From Vibrio sp. ED004 (lineage in GTDB: Bacteria; Pseudomonadota; Gammaproteobacteria; Enterobacterales; Vibrionaceae): a stretch of DNA of 64,000 nt. Within the stretch, counting starts at the first letter, position 1. Every line of letters starts with the position of its first letter. This document shows positions 46,169 through 55,208 of this stretch, in pieces. The stretch covers positions 1,054,001 to 1,118,000 of the forward strand of contig NZ_CP066149.1 in the NCBI RefSeq assembly GCF_023206395.1. The letters are read 5' to 3'. The notes beneath the pieces were generated by a model. It was given only the letters and a program-made list of their open reading frames with translations, made no database searches and had not been told where the DNA came from. A program made the translations under genes and the position numbers.

Positions 46169-49100
46169 ATGTTTAGATTTTATCGTAAGCAGAAGTTTAA
46201 GCGCCTTCAAAATACCCTAATGCTGGCATTTCTTGTCCTCAGTATTACTCCAGTGACACTTATCGCGATATTTTTCCTTCAATCGCACAGTCAGGATCTT
46301 CAGGAACAAAGTACCTCACACCTTGTTTCAGTCCGTGATACTAAGCAACAGCAAATTGTCGATTACCTGCAAGCTCAAGAATCCCAAGTGATGGGCTTTG
46401 TTCGCTCAGAATTAGCCAATGCCAGTGGCGGTCGATTCTATGGTTTGATCAATGCCTTCCAGCGACTTGGTCTAGATATTGACGAAGCACGCAGTAATGC
46501 GCAGCAACGCTACATTCAAGGATCGGGCGATCAAATCAAAACATCGATTCTTCCTGAGTCGAGTAGCTACATTGGCAGTGAGCGTTATCGCCTACTGCAC
46601 AAGCGCTACCATAACGCTTACCTAGAGCTGCTTAAACGCTCCGATTTTGACGATATTCTATTGGTTGATATCAACGGTAACGTTGCTTACTCCGTCTTTA
46701 AAAATGACGATTACGGCACTAACTTACTGACAGGTAAGTATAAAGATTCAAACCTAGGCGTTACCTTTCAACGACTCGCTAAAGATGTCACCGACCGACG
46801 TAAATCCAATGAAGATTACACACCAGTTATTGTGTCGGACTTTAAAGACGAGAACGGTAAACAGACGGCATGGCTAGGTGCGCCTATCGTACAGCAGGGC
46901 TATCTGCACAGTTATGCGATGTTCAGGCTACCGATCAACGGTATTACCAAGCTTATTGCTGATCTCAACAAGAGCTCAAATATTCAAACGCTTCTTGTAG
47001 GTAGCGACCACTTACCTCGTAGCCTTGCGCACTCTCAAGAGTCGATTAACTTAAGCCTAGACGTGGTTGATAAAGCACTTGCGGGCGAAACAGCCGTAGG
47101 CACATTTGATAACACTCTAGATCAGGCGATCATCGCGGCCTATACACCAATTGAACTTAAGTACGCGACTTGGGCTCTCGTTGTCGAGCTTCCTGAAAAA
47201 GAAGCATTTGCCCGTATTCATCAACTAGAAAAGATCTTCGTGATCGTGATGCTAACTGCGATCATTCTGGTTGTTGTCGCATCACACTATCTCTCTAACT
47301 TCATCACCTCACCACTGCTTAAATTGACATGGGCTGCCGAGAAAGTTTCTGCTGGTGATCTTGATGAGACAATGATCAACACCGAACGTAAAGATGAAAT
47401 CGGTCGCTTGGCGGTCAGCTTTGAACGAATGCAACGCTCTATTCGTGAAAAAATGCAGCTCATCAAGAGCCAAAATGATGAGCTGGAAGACAACCTCAAG
47501 ACCATTCAAAAACAAAACGAAGAGTTACAGCTGGCTAACAAACTCAAAGATGAGTTCTTAGCGACCACCTCTCACGAATTGAGAACACCACTGCATGGCA
47601 TGGTTGGTATTGCTGAAGCACTGATATCTGGCGCGAATGGTCCTATTCCGGCTAACCAGAAGTACCAGTTAGATATCATCATCAATAGTGGTCAAAGGTT
47701 GGCTACACTGGTTGATGACTTGCTTGATTACCACAAGATGCGTTACGGCAGCTTAGATATTAAGAAATCTGCGGTTGATCTGTCAGCTGCCACCAGCTTG
47801 GTGCTTGAGTTATCTCATCACCTGCTAGGTAACAAACCAATCCGTATTATCAACCAAGTTCCAAGCGATCTAGGGCTCGTCTCATCCGATCCTCAACGAC
47901 TTGAGCAAGTGATGTATAACTTGGTCGGCAATGCCATCAAGTACACATCCGAAGGTAAGATCGTTATCTCGGCAAGCGTTATCGATGACAACATCCGTGT
48001 ACAAGTGGTCGACACTGGCCAAGGCATACCAGCAGAGTACCTTGAGCACATCTTTGAACCGCTGATTCAAGCAGGCCAAGATGCGAGTAACTATCGCCAA
48101 GGTGCGGGGCTTGGGTTATCGATCAGTCGTCAGCTAATCGAGCTAATGGGTGGTTCTCTGTACGTGAGCAGCCAACCTATGCTTGGCACCACGTTCAGCT
48201 TTACTCTGCCTTTGGCGACAGAAGAAGAACTTAAGAACTACAACGAATCAGGCAGCTACTCACACTTCCAAGCACCTGATTTGATTGATAACGCGCAGCA
48301 AGAGAACAGTGTTATCAGTGAGAACCCTGATGGCCCACTACTGGTTATCGCTGATGATGAGCCAGTCAACCTACGAGTATTGGACAGCTTCTTGAAATTA
48401 GAAGGCTATCGAGTACGCACAGCCTGTGACGGACCTGAAACTATTGAATTGATTGAGAAAGAGAAGCCAGAACTACTTCTACTCGACATCATGATGCCGG
48501 GCATGAGTGGCTATCAAGTGTGTGAATCGCTGCGTAAGCAATATGACCATGCACAGTTGCCAATCATCATGCTGACGGCACTCAACCAAGCAGAAGACCG
48601 TGTTCGCGGTTTCGAAGCAGGTGCTAATGATTACTTATCTAAGCCGTTCAACAAACAGGAACTGGCTGCGCGAATCACGGCTCACTTATCAGCAAGTAAA
48701 GCCGAACAAAGACGCCTTGAGAATGACCAATTGCAACTTGAGCTCAAGCACAGAGCCATGGTTGAAGCTAACCTGCTAGAAACTCAAGGACGTTTGCTAG
48801 AACAGTTAGAGTCGGCTCCAGAAGCCATCATCTGTATTCGTGATGATCAGCGTATTCGCTTTGCCAATGAAGCGGCAGCGAAACTGTTTAGACGTGGACA
48901 AGAACAACTTAAGCGCTCCATGGCCGATGAGATCATCGCACCTAAGTACCTTAAGGTGGAACAGGCACACTATTGTGGTGATATCGACATCTATATTGAC
49001 GATACCCGTCAGCGCATACCAAGTGACATCCTCAAGCTGCCAGAAGGTTCTGGGCTCGACACCATGTACATCTTCAATGTCGGTGGTGGCGTTAACTCAA

Positions 49101-49558
49101 ACCGTATCAATAACCTTGAGACGGCTGTTGAAGCACTCTCTAGCTATGCCTTTGAAGGTGATAAGGACAAGCTGCAACAACTCAAGGAGCTCGGTGGTGA
49201 ATTTACTCGCCTTGCAGATAAAGCGACTGGAGAAGGGAAAAACAAGCAAGAATTAATGCGTGAAGTCCTAGTGGATGCCATGACTAATGCCATCATCTAC
49301 TGGGAATCGGTGACTGGTGAAACCAAGTTTGCTTTCGCAGAAAAGAGTGGCTTATGGCGCGTCTATTTAGACCGCAGTACGCTTCAAACGCGAACATTAG
49401 ATAAATATCTACGCGTAGAAACGCTGCCGAAAACACCTCGCTGGCGAACGGTATTGAGCTCTATCGAATTCATACTCGAACACTGTAAAGAGCAGACACC
49501 AGAAAGAACACACATTGAGATGCTCAGAGACAAGCTACAGAAATTACTAACCAGCTAA
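46169..49558 (+). CDS. chiS: ChiS, chitin-responsive hybrid sensor kinase and DNA-binding regulator
   Basis: Membrane regulator of the chitin programme, 1129 residues. Order: TM1 (about 14-37), periplasmic sensor (to about 350), TM2, HAMP, HisKA with H469 (TSHELRTPLHG), HATPase (NLVGNAIKYTSEG, DTGQGIP, GAGLGLSISRQ), receiver with D773 (LLLDIMMPGMSG), coiled coil, PAS-like segment (LEQLESAPEAIICIRDDQ) and a C-terminal region of about 110 residues. In V. cholerae that C-terminal region binds DNA directly at the chitobiose promoter, and the periplasmic chitin-binding protein holds ChiS inactive until chitin oligosaccharides bind. That binding protein is encoded next door. All kinase and receiver residues are intact here. 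Confidence 0.95.
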   Translation: MFRFYRKQKFKRLQNTLMLAFLVLSITPVTLIAIFFLQSHSQDLQEQSTSHLVSVRDTKQQQIVDYLQAQESQVMGFVRSELANASGGRFYGLINAFQRLGLDIDEARSNAQQRYIQGSGDQIKTSILPESSSYIGSERYRLLHKRYHNAYLELLKRSDFDDILLVDINGNVAYSVFKNDDYGTNLLTGKYKDSNLGVTFQRLAKDVTDRRKSNEDYTPVIVSDFKDENGKQTAWLGAPIVQQGYLHSYAMFRLPINGITKLIADLNKSSNIQTLLVGSDHLPRSLAHSQESINLSLDVVDKALAGETAVGTFDNTLDQAIIAAYTPIELKYATWALVVELPEKEAFARIHQLEKIFVIVMLTAIILVVVASHYLSNFITSPLLKLTWAAEKVSAGDLDETMINTERKDEIGRLAVSFERMQRSIREKMQLIKSQNDELEDNLKTIQKQNEELQLANKLKDEFLATTSHELRTPLHGMVGIAEALISGANGPIPANQKYQLDIIINSGQRLATLVDDLLDYHKMRYGSLDIKKSAVDLSAATSLVLELSHHLLGNKPIRIINQVPSDLGLVSSDPQRLEQVMYNLVGNAIKYTSEGKIVISASVIDDNIRVQVVDTGQGIPAEYLEHIFEPLIQAGQDASNYRQGAGLGLSISRQLIELMGGSLYVSSQPMLGTTFSFTLPLATEEELKNYNESGSYSHFQAPDLIDNAQQENSVISENPDGPLLVIADDEPVNLRVLDSFLKLEGYRVRTACDGPETIELIEKEKPELLLLDIMMPGMSGYQVCESLRKQYDHAQLPIIMLTALNQAEDRVRGFEAGANDYLSKPFNKQELAARITAHLSASKAEQRRLENDQLQLELKHRAMVEANLLETQGRLLEQLESAPEAIICIRDDQRIRFANEAAAKLFRRGQEQLKRSMADEIIAPKYLKVEQAHYCGDIDIYIDDTRQRIPSDILKLPEGSGLDTMYIFNVGGGVNSNRINNLETAVEALSSYAFEGDKDKLQQLKELGGEFTRLADKATGEGKNKQELMREVLVDAMTNAIIYWESVTGETKFAFAEKSGLWRVYLDRSTLQTRTLDKYLRVETLPKTPRWRTVLSSIEFILEHCKEQTPERTHIEMLRDKLQKLLTS

Positions 49559-49592
49559 TCCTGAACTAACATCACGATACTTCGAATAATGA

Positions 49593-49616
49593 AGCCCACC
49601 TCGCGTGGGCTTTTTT
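49593..49616 (+). terminator. Intrinsic terminator of chiS
   Basis: AGCCCAC / GTGGGCT with loop CTCGC is followed by T6. Confidence 0.9.
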
Positions 49617-49916
49617 GTGCATGGCATTCCAGTAAAAGGCACAATAACACCTCCTTAAAACCACTTTTTTTACATCATTAAACAAGCGAAATATCACGTT
49701 ACTTGAGCTCAAACAGCACTGTTAAAATTCACGGTTACTTGCCCTTTTCTTCACCATTCTTAACCATTAGCTGACTCTTTGTTGCAGTTTGAGAAGCGAG
49801 TCACAACAGAACGGCAGATTTAATTTTCTAGGGAAATTTAACGTAAAACTAGCAAGTGACCAAGATCTACAATTACATTAAAACAGCACAAGGCTATATA
49901 ATAAAAAGGACAAAAA

Positions 49917-49928
49917 GTGAGTAAGCAC
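49917..49928. promoter_or_regulatory. SlmA-like site upstream of the chitobiose operon
   Basis: GTGAGTAAGCAC matches the SlmA consensus GTGAGTACTCAC at 10 of 12 positions. SlmA, the nucleoid-occlusion factor, is known to co-activate the V. cholerae chitobiose promoter with ChiS, so this location is meaningful. Confidence 0.5.
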
Positions 49929-49954
49929 TAACATCTAATTACCAATACAAATTC

Positions 49955-49976
49955 AATTGCGAGTCACATCACCATA
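49955..49976. promoter_or_regulatory. CRP-like site upstream of the chitobiose operon
   Basis: TGCGA-GTCACA-TCACC matches the CRP consensus TGTGA-N6-TCACA at 8 of 10 core positions. Chitin catabolism in vibrios depends on cAMP-CRP. The 49559-50268 gap (710 bp) also holds the chiS terminator, the SlmA-like site, two direct-repeat boxes and a structured leader; no other gene is supported. Confidence 0.5.
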
Positions 49977-50010
49977 ACAATTGCGTGCAAAAAACCATCA
50001 AACCACCCTA

Positions 50011-50027
50011 TTTTGACGTTAATGACG
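50011..50027 (+). promoter_or_regulatory. Direct-repeat box 1, candidate ChiS site
   Basis: TTTTGACGTTAATGACG contains TTGACG and ATGACG 9 bp apart. A second copy follows 30 bp later. I do not know the exact ChiS motif, so the link to ChiS is by position only. Confidence 0.45.
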
Positions 50028-50040
50028 TGTGGTTATGTGT

Positions 50041-50057
50041 TTTTAACGTTTTTGACG
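50041..50057 (+). promoter_or_regulatory. Direct-repeat box 2, candidate ChiS site
   Basis: TTTTAACGTTTTTGACG matches box 1 at 14 of 17 positions, in the same orientation and 30 bp downstream, close to three helical turns. Confidence 0.45.
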
Positions 50058-50106
50058 GGAAACGAGTTTGATTAATTCATCGATAAGGTGTTTTCTTACT
50101 CCTGCC

Positions 50107-50182
50107 AAAGGCCTACAGGCCACTCTTACCACTTCTCGGAATCAACGATGAATCTGGAGCAACGAAGAAGAGGTAGGCCTTT
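50107..50182 (+). promoter_or_regulatory. Long stem-loop in the leader of the chitobiose operon
   Basis: AAAGGCCTAC (50107-50116) pairs perfectly with GTAGGCCTTT (50173-50182), and inner segments (ACCACTTCT with AGAAGAGGT) can extend the stem. It ends about 87 bases before the binding-protein start. It suggests RNA-level control of the first gene. Confidence 0.5.
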
Positions 50183-50268
50183 AACTAGAGTGTGTATCTA
50201 CTAAACCATTTAGCGACAGATAACATTCAATCCATTAGTGAAATGAAAGCAAATAGTAAGGAACAGCT

Positions 50269-51951
50269 ATGCTTGCCAATATAAAAAAAACAGCAATAGC
50301 AACAGCAATTATTGCGACCGCTACAACAGGTTTTGCATCAGTAGCAACAGCTGCAGAACGCAGTGAACTGACCGTTCACCCGAAAGAGTACACTACATTC
50401 GTACGTAACTTTAACCCGTACCTTGGTGCTACTAACCTACATACTACAACTGACTTCATGTATGAGCCGCTAGTAGTATTTAACGAAATGCACGGTAACA
50501 CTCCAGTGTTCCGTCTAGCTGAAAACTTCAAGATGTCAGATGATCTGATGAGCGTAGTTTTCGACATTCGTAAGGGTGTTAAATGGTCTGACGGAGAAGC
50601 TTTCTCTGCTGATGATGTTGTTTTTTCTTTCAACCTTGTAAAAGAGAAGCCTGAGCTTGACCAATCTGGTATCAACTCTTGGGTAACTTCTGTAGAAAAA
50701 CTGAACGACAACCAAGTTAAGTTCAGCCTAACAGAAGCAAACTCGAACGTACCTTATGAGATTGCTAAAGTACCTGTAGTACCTAAGCACATCTGGAAAG
50801 ACGTTAAAGATCCATCAACGTTTACCAATGAAAATCCAGTTGGTTCTGGTCCGTTTACAGAAATCGATACGTTTACAGCGCAACTATACATCCAGTGTGC
50901 AAACCCGAACTACTGGGATGCAGACAACCTAGATGTTGACTGTCTACGTGTTCCACAAATTGCGAACAACGACCAGTTCCTAGGTAAAGTTGTAAACAGT
51001 GAAATGGACTGGACGTCTTCTTTCGTTCCAGATATCGACCGTACATACGCAGCAGCTAGCCCTAAACACCACTACTGGTACCCGCCAGCAGGTACACAGG
51101 CATTCATCGTTAACTTCAAACACCCTGATGCTGCGAAGCATGAAGCGTTGAGCAACGTTGACTTCCGTCGTGCTTTCTCTATGGCTCTTGACCGTCAAAC
51201 TATCATCGACATCGCATTCTACGGCGGCGGTACTGTGAACGATTTCGCATCGGGTCTTGGTTACGCGTTTGAAGCTTGGTCTGATGAAAAAACTCATGAC
51301 AAGTACAAAGGCTTCAACACTTACAACGCTGAAGGCGCGAAAAAGCTTCTTGCTGACGCTGGCTTCAAAGATGTAAACAAAGATGGTTTTGTTGACACTC
51401 CATCTGGCAAGTCTTTCGAACTAATGATCCAATCGCCAAACGGCTGGACTGATTTCAACAACACAGTTCAACTAGCGGTAGAACAGCTAAACGAAATCGG
51501 TATTAAAGCGAAAGCTCGTACGCCAGATTTCTCTGTGTACAACCAAGCAATGCTTGAAGGTACATACGACGTAGCATACACAAACTACTTCCACGGTGCG
51601 GATCCATACACGTACTGGAACAGTGCTTACAACTCGTCACTACAATCTGGTGATGGTATGCCTCGTTTCGCAATGCACTTCTACAAAAACGAAAAGCTAG
51701 ATGGTCTTCTAAACAGCTTCTACAAAACAGCTGATAAGAACGAGCAGCTAGATATTGCACACGGTATCCAGCAAATCATCGCTGCAGACCAAGTGACAAT
51801 CCCTGTGATGTCTGGTGCTTACATGTACCAATACAACACAACTCGCTTCACTGGTTGGTGGAACGAAGAAAATCCAAAAGGCCGTCCAAACATTTGGGCT
51901 GGTATTCCAGAGCGTCTACTTCATGTACTGGACCTAAAACCAGTTAAATAA
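50269..51951 (+). CDS. Periplasmic chitin-oligosaccharide-binding protein
   Basis: The solute-binding protein (SBP family 5, DppA/OppA fold) of the chitobiose ABC transporter, 560 residues. The signal peptide MLANIKKTAIATAIIATATT... ends near ATA-AERSEL. Family segments include MYEPLVVFNEM, WSDGEAFSADDVVFSFNLV and PVGSGPFTEID. In V. cholerae the ortholog (CBP, VC0620) binds (GlcNAc)2 and longer oligomers and also represses ChiS in the periplasm when unliganded. It heads the operon and is separated from the permease genes by two hairpins that probably lower downstream expression. Confidence 0.93.
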   Translation: MLANIKKTAIATAIIATATTGFASVATAAERSELTVHPKEYTTFVRNFNPYLGATNLHTTTDFMYEPLVVFNEMHGNTPVFRLAENFKMSDDLMSVVFDIRKGVKWSDGEAFSADDVVFSFNLVKEKPELDQSGINSWVTSVEKLNDNQVKFSLTEANSNVPYEIAKVPVVPKHIWKDVKDPSTFTNENPVGSGPFTEIDTFTAQLYIQCANPNYWDADNLDVDCLRVPQIANNDQFLGKVVNSEMDWTSSFVPDIDRTYAAASPKHHYWYPPAGTQAFIVNFKHPDAAKHEALSNVDFRRAFSMALDRQTIIDIAFYGGGTVNDFASGLGYAFEAWSDEKTHDKYKGFNTYNAEGAKKLLADAGFKDVNKDGFVDTPSGKSFELMIQSPNGWTDFNNTVQLAVEQLNEIGIKAKARTPDFSVYNQAMLEGTYDVAYTNYFHGADPYTYWNSAYNSSLQSGDGMPRFAMHFYKNEKLDGLLNSFYKTADKNEQLDIAHGIQQIIAADQVTIPVMSGAYMYQYNTTRFTGWWNEENPKGRPNIWAGIPERLLHVLDLKPVK

Positions 51952-51968
51952 GTAATCGTTCAATCCTT

Positions 51969-52048
51969 GCGGCGTAACCTCTTACGCCGCTTATAAAAAT
52001 CCCCACACTCTCAATTGAAAGTATGGCGCTAGTCGTCAGGGGATTTTT
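51969..52048 (+). terminator. Two hairpins between the binding-protein and permease genes
   Basis: GCGGCGTAA / TTACGCCGC (51969-51990) is followed by a second structure with AAAAATCCCC (51995-52004) and GGGGATTTTT (52039-52048). The latter resembles a partial terminator, which would give more binding protein than permease. Confidence 0.6.
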
Positions 52049-52120
52049 CGTTCCAAATTTCGCTAGGAGCGACCTGAATCCAGAAACAGGGAAACAATCT
52101 GGGTGAGTAAGGTGTGAGTT

Positions 52121-53107
52121 ATGGGTTATTTTTTAAGACGTTTGTCATTTTATTTTGTCGCGCTATTAGTTGCTGCGACGTTAAACTTTATTATTCCAAG
52201 AGCAATGCCTGGTGACCCAGTTACCATGATGTTTGCGAACGCTTCTGTACAAGTTACTCCAGAGCGTATTGCTGCAATGAAAGAACTATTAGGCTTCGTT
52301 GATGGTGGCTTACTGGTTCAATACGTAGCGTACATGAAGAACATTCTGAGCTGGGAACTTGGTACATCAATTCAATTCTACCCACTTTCTGTAAACACAC
52401 TGTTGGGCGGAGCATTCGGTTGGTCGCTTTTCTTAGCTGGCACCGCAGTTATTCTTTCTTTCTCGATTGGTTCAATCCTAGGTATTTTCGCAGCGTGGAA
52501 ACGTGGCAGTAAATACGATGCCTTCGTAACGCCAGGGATGCTGATTCTACAAGCCGTTCCTCAAGTTGTTATCGCGATGATTGCACTATTTACCTTTGCG
52601 ATTGGCTTGAAGTGGTTCCCAACTGGTTATGCCTACACCGCAGGTACTATGCCTGATTGGACAAGCTGGGCATTCATTAAAGATGTCGCTTACCACGCCT
52701 TCTTACCACTGTTCTGTGCTTCTGTTGTTCAAATTGGTGGCTTCCTAGTAAACATGCGTAACAACATGATCAACCTACTAGCAGAAGACTACATCACCAT
52801 GGCGAAAGGCAAAGGCCTGAGCGAAAACCGAGTGGTATTCAACTACGCAGCTCGTAACGCGATGCTACCAAGTGTGACAGCACTTTCAATGTCACTAGGT
52901 ATGGCAATCGGTGGTCAGTTAATTATCGAAATCATCTTTAACTACCCTGGTCTTGGCAGCGTACTTTTCAACGCAATTAACGCTCGTGACTACCAAGTAC
53001 TGCAAGGTCAACTACTTATCATGACGCTATTCATGCTGTTCTTTAACCTAGTTGCAGACATGCTTTACGTTGTTCTTGACCCTCGTCTTCGTAAGGGTGG
53101 TAAATAA
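52121..53107 (+). CDS. Chitooligosaccharide ABC transporter permease 1 (DppB-like)
   Basis: The first permease of the transporter, 328 residues with six helices. The N-terminus LRRLSFYFVALLVAATLNFIIPRAMPGDPV is the DppB/OppB signature, and the EAA-loop region reads EDYITMAKGKGLSENRVV, the coupling site for the ATPases. It follows the binding-protein gene and precedes the second permease by 2 bases. Confidence 0.92.
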   Translation: MGYFLRRLSFYFVALLVAATLNFIIPRAMPGDPVTMMFANASVQVTPERIAAMKELLGFVDGGLLVQYVAYMKNILSWELGTSIQFYPLSVNTLLGGAFGWSLFLAGTAVILSFSIGSILGIFAAWKRGSKYDAFVTPGMLILQAVPQVVIAMIALFTFAIGLKWFPTGYAYTAGTMPDWTSWAFIKDVAYHAFLPLFCASVVQIGGFLVNMRNNMINLLAEDYITMAKGKGLSENRVVFNYAARNAMLPSVTALSMSLGMAIGGQLIIEIIFNYPGLGSVLFNAINARDYQVLQGQLLIMTLFMLFFNLVADMLYVVLDPRLRKGGK

Positions 53108-53109
53108 TC

Positions 53110-54135
53110 ATGAAAGACTTTCTAAAACTCATTTGGCGTAACCCGATGGCACTAACAGGCGTCATCATCCTAAGTATTTTCATCCTTGGCGCACTTGCTG
53201 CTCCATTGATCACTAAACATGTACCAGACAAGCGTACAGGTAATCCACACGAATACCCTGGCTTCGTTGTTAAATCAGCACAAACTAACCCTGATGGCTG
53301 GGTTGCTCAAAACCTAGCAGATGACCGTCGTACATTGATTATGTCTAAAAAGGCAGACCACGTACTTGGTACAACTCGTATGGGGCGTGACGTTTGGTCT
53401 CAAGTGGTATACGGCGCACGCGTATCTCTTGCTGTAGGTTTTGGTGCGGGTCTAACCGTATGTCTATTAGCAACTGTTATTGGTGTTTCTGCAGGCTACT
53501 TCGGTGGGCGTGTCGATGACGTTCTAACCGCCGCAATGAACATTATGTTGGTTATCCCTCAATACCCACTGCTGTTCGTCGTTGCAGCCTTTATAGGTGA
53601 GGCAGGGCCACTCACCATAACCTTGGTTATCGGCTTTATGTCCTGGGCTTGGGGCGCCCGTGTTGTTCGCTCCCAAACCTTAGCTTTACGTGAAAAAGAA
53701 TTTGTAAAAGCTGCAGAAGTTTTGGGTGAATCTTCATTCCGTATCATCTTCGTAGAGATTCTGCCAAACCTTATCTCTATCGTTGGTGCGAGTTTCATCG
53801 GCTCGGTGATGTACGCAATCATGATGGAAGCTACGATTTCGTTCCTAGGTCTTGGTGACCCGAACACAATCAGCTGGGGCATCATGCTTTACAACGTTCA
53901 AACCTCTTCATCAATGCTGATTGGCGCTTGGTGGGAACTGTTGGCTCCTTGTATCGCACTGACATTACTCGTAACGGGTCTTGCTCTGCTTAACTTTGCT
54001 GTCGATGAAATTGCTAACCCGCAACTGCGTTCTCACAAAGGCATGAAGCGTTGGAAGAAACTAGCAGCTCAAGACAAAGAAGAACGTGAACCAGAACTAC
54101 CACCACAAAATGCACTTTGGAGCGGAGATAAATAA
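53110..54135 (+). CDS. Chitooligosaccharide ABC transporter permease 2 (DppC-like)
   Basis: The second permease, 341 residues. It has the DppC-type N-terminal helix (PMALTGVIILSIFILGALAAPLI), a long periplasmic loop, the segment VLGTTRMGRDVWSQVVYGARVSL and the EAA loop LREKEFVKAAEVLGESSFRI. The C-terminus is a charged cytoplasmic tail. The ATPase gene begins 2 bases after its stop. Confidence 0.92.
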   Translation: MKDFLKLIWRNPMALTGVIILSIFILGALAAPLITKHVPDKRTGNPHEYPGFVVKSAQTNPDGWVAQNLADDRRTLIMSKKADHVLGTTRMGRDVWSQVVYGARVSLAVGFGAGLTVCLLATVIGVSAGYFGGRVDDVLTAAMNIMLVIPQYPLLFVVAAFIGEAGPLTITLVIGFMSWAWGARVVRSQTLALREKEFVKAAEVLGESSFRIIFVEILPNLISIVGASFIGSVMYAIMMEATISFLGLGDPNTISWGIMLYNVQTSSSMLIGAWWELLAPCIALTLLVTGLALLNFAVDEIANPQLRSHKGMKRWKKLAAQDKEEREPELPPQNALWSGDK

Positions 54136-54137
54136 TC

Positions 54138-55121
54138 ATGTCTGAACCACTAATTTCTATCCGCAACTTATGCGTGGATTACATCACAGAGTCTGGCGAT
54201 GTTCGTGCGTGTAACAACGTAAGCTTCGATATCGCGCCAGGTGAAGTATTCGGCTTAGCTGGTGAGTCTGGCTGTGGTAAATCAACCGTTGCTTTCTCGC
54301 TAATGCGTCTACATAAGCCGCCTGCTTACATCAGTGGTGGTGAGGTTATCTTCAACGGTGAGAACATCCTTGAGTACAGTGATGACCGCATGCAAGCGTT
54401 CCGTTGGAGCGAGATGTCGATGGTATTCCAGAGTGCGATGAACGCGCTCAACCCAGTACTACCAATGGAAGAGCAGTTCTGTGACGTAATCATGCGTCAC
54501 ACCAACATGACTCGTGAGCAAGCTAAACAACGTGCGGAAGGTCTACTAGAAATCGTAGATATTCACCCAAGCCGATTGAGTGACTACCCTCACCAATTCT
54601 CTGGTGGCATGCGTCAACGTTTGGTTATTGCTATCGCATTAGCACTGAATCCAAAGCTGATCATTATGGATGAGCCAACGACAGCGCTTGATGTGGTTGT
54701 TCAACGCGAAATCCTACAAAAGATCTATGCACTGAAAGAAGAGTTTGGCTTCTCGATTCTGTTCATCACCCATGACTTGTCATTGATGGTCGAGTTCTCT
54801 GACCGCATCGGCATCATGTACTCAGGTGAGCTCATCGAGGTCGCTAAATCTCAAGATATTCTAGAAAACCCTTACCACCCTTACACCAAAGGGCTGGGAA
54901 GTTCTTTCCCTCCACTAACAGGGCCAAAGACAAAACTAGCAGGTATTCCGGGCAACCCTCTGAACCTATTAGAGATTCCTGAAGGATGTCGCTTCCAAGC
55001 TCGTTGTGACCGTGTACATGAAACCTGTACCAAGGTACCAACCAAGCTGCGTTCTATCGAACCGGGACATTTGTCTAACTGCCACCTGTACGGCGACCCA
55101 ATAGTACAAAGGAAGCTATAG
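54138..55121 (+). CDS. Chitooligosaccharide ABC transporter ATPase 1 (DppD-like)
   Basis: An ABC ATPase of 327 residues: Walker A GESGCGKST, signature FSGGMRQRLVIAIAL, Walker B KLIIMDEPTTALDV and the switch histidine in FITHDLSL. The C-terminal oligopeptide/dipeptide extension with conserved cysteines (GCRFQARCDRVHETC) is present; in some family members it binds an Fe-S cluster. It pairs with the ATPase at 55209. Confidence 0.93.
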   Translation: MSEPLISIRNLCVDYITESGDVRACNNVSFDIAPGEVFGLAGESGCGKSTVAFSLMRLHKPPAYISGGEVIFNGENILEYSDDRMQAFRWSEMSMVFQSAMNALNPVLPMEEQFCDVIMRHTNMTREQAKQRAEGLLEIVDIHPSRLSDYPHQFSGGMRQRLVIAIALALNPKLIIMDEPTTALDVVVQREILQKIYALKEEFGFSILFITHDLSLMVEFSDRIGIMYSGELIEVAKSQDILENPYHPYTKGLGSSFPPLTGPKTKLAGIPGNPLNLLEIPEGCRFQARCDRVHETCTKVPTKLRSIEPGHLSNCHLYGDPIVQRKL

Positions 55122-55152
55122 CTTGCACGCTTTCTCAGCGTGAATAACTAAA

Positions 55153-55169
55153 CAGGCGGCTCGACCGCC
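55153..55169 (+). other. Intercistronic hairpin between the two ATPase genes
   Basis: AGGCGG / CCGCCT with a 5-base loop and no T-run; likely an RNA stability or processing element. Confidence 0.5.
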
Positions 55170-55208
55170 TAAAAACAAGCAAAGCGAACAAGGATTCTGG
55201 AGACAATT

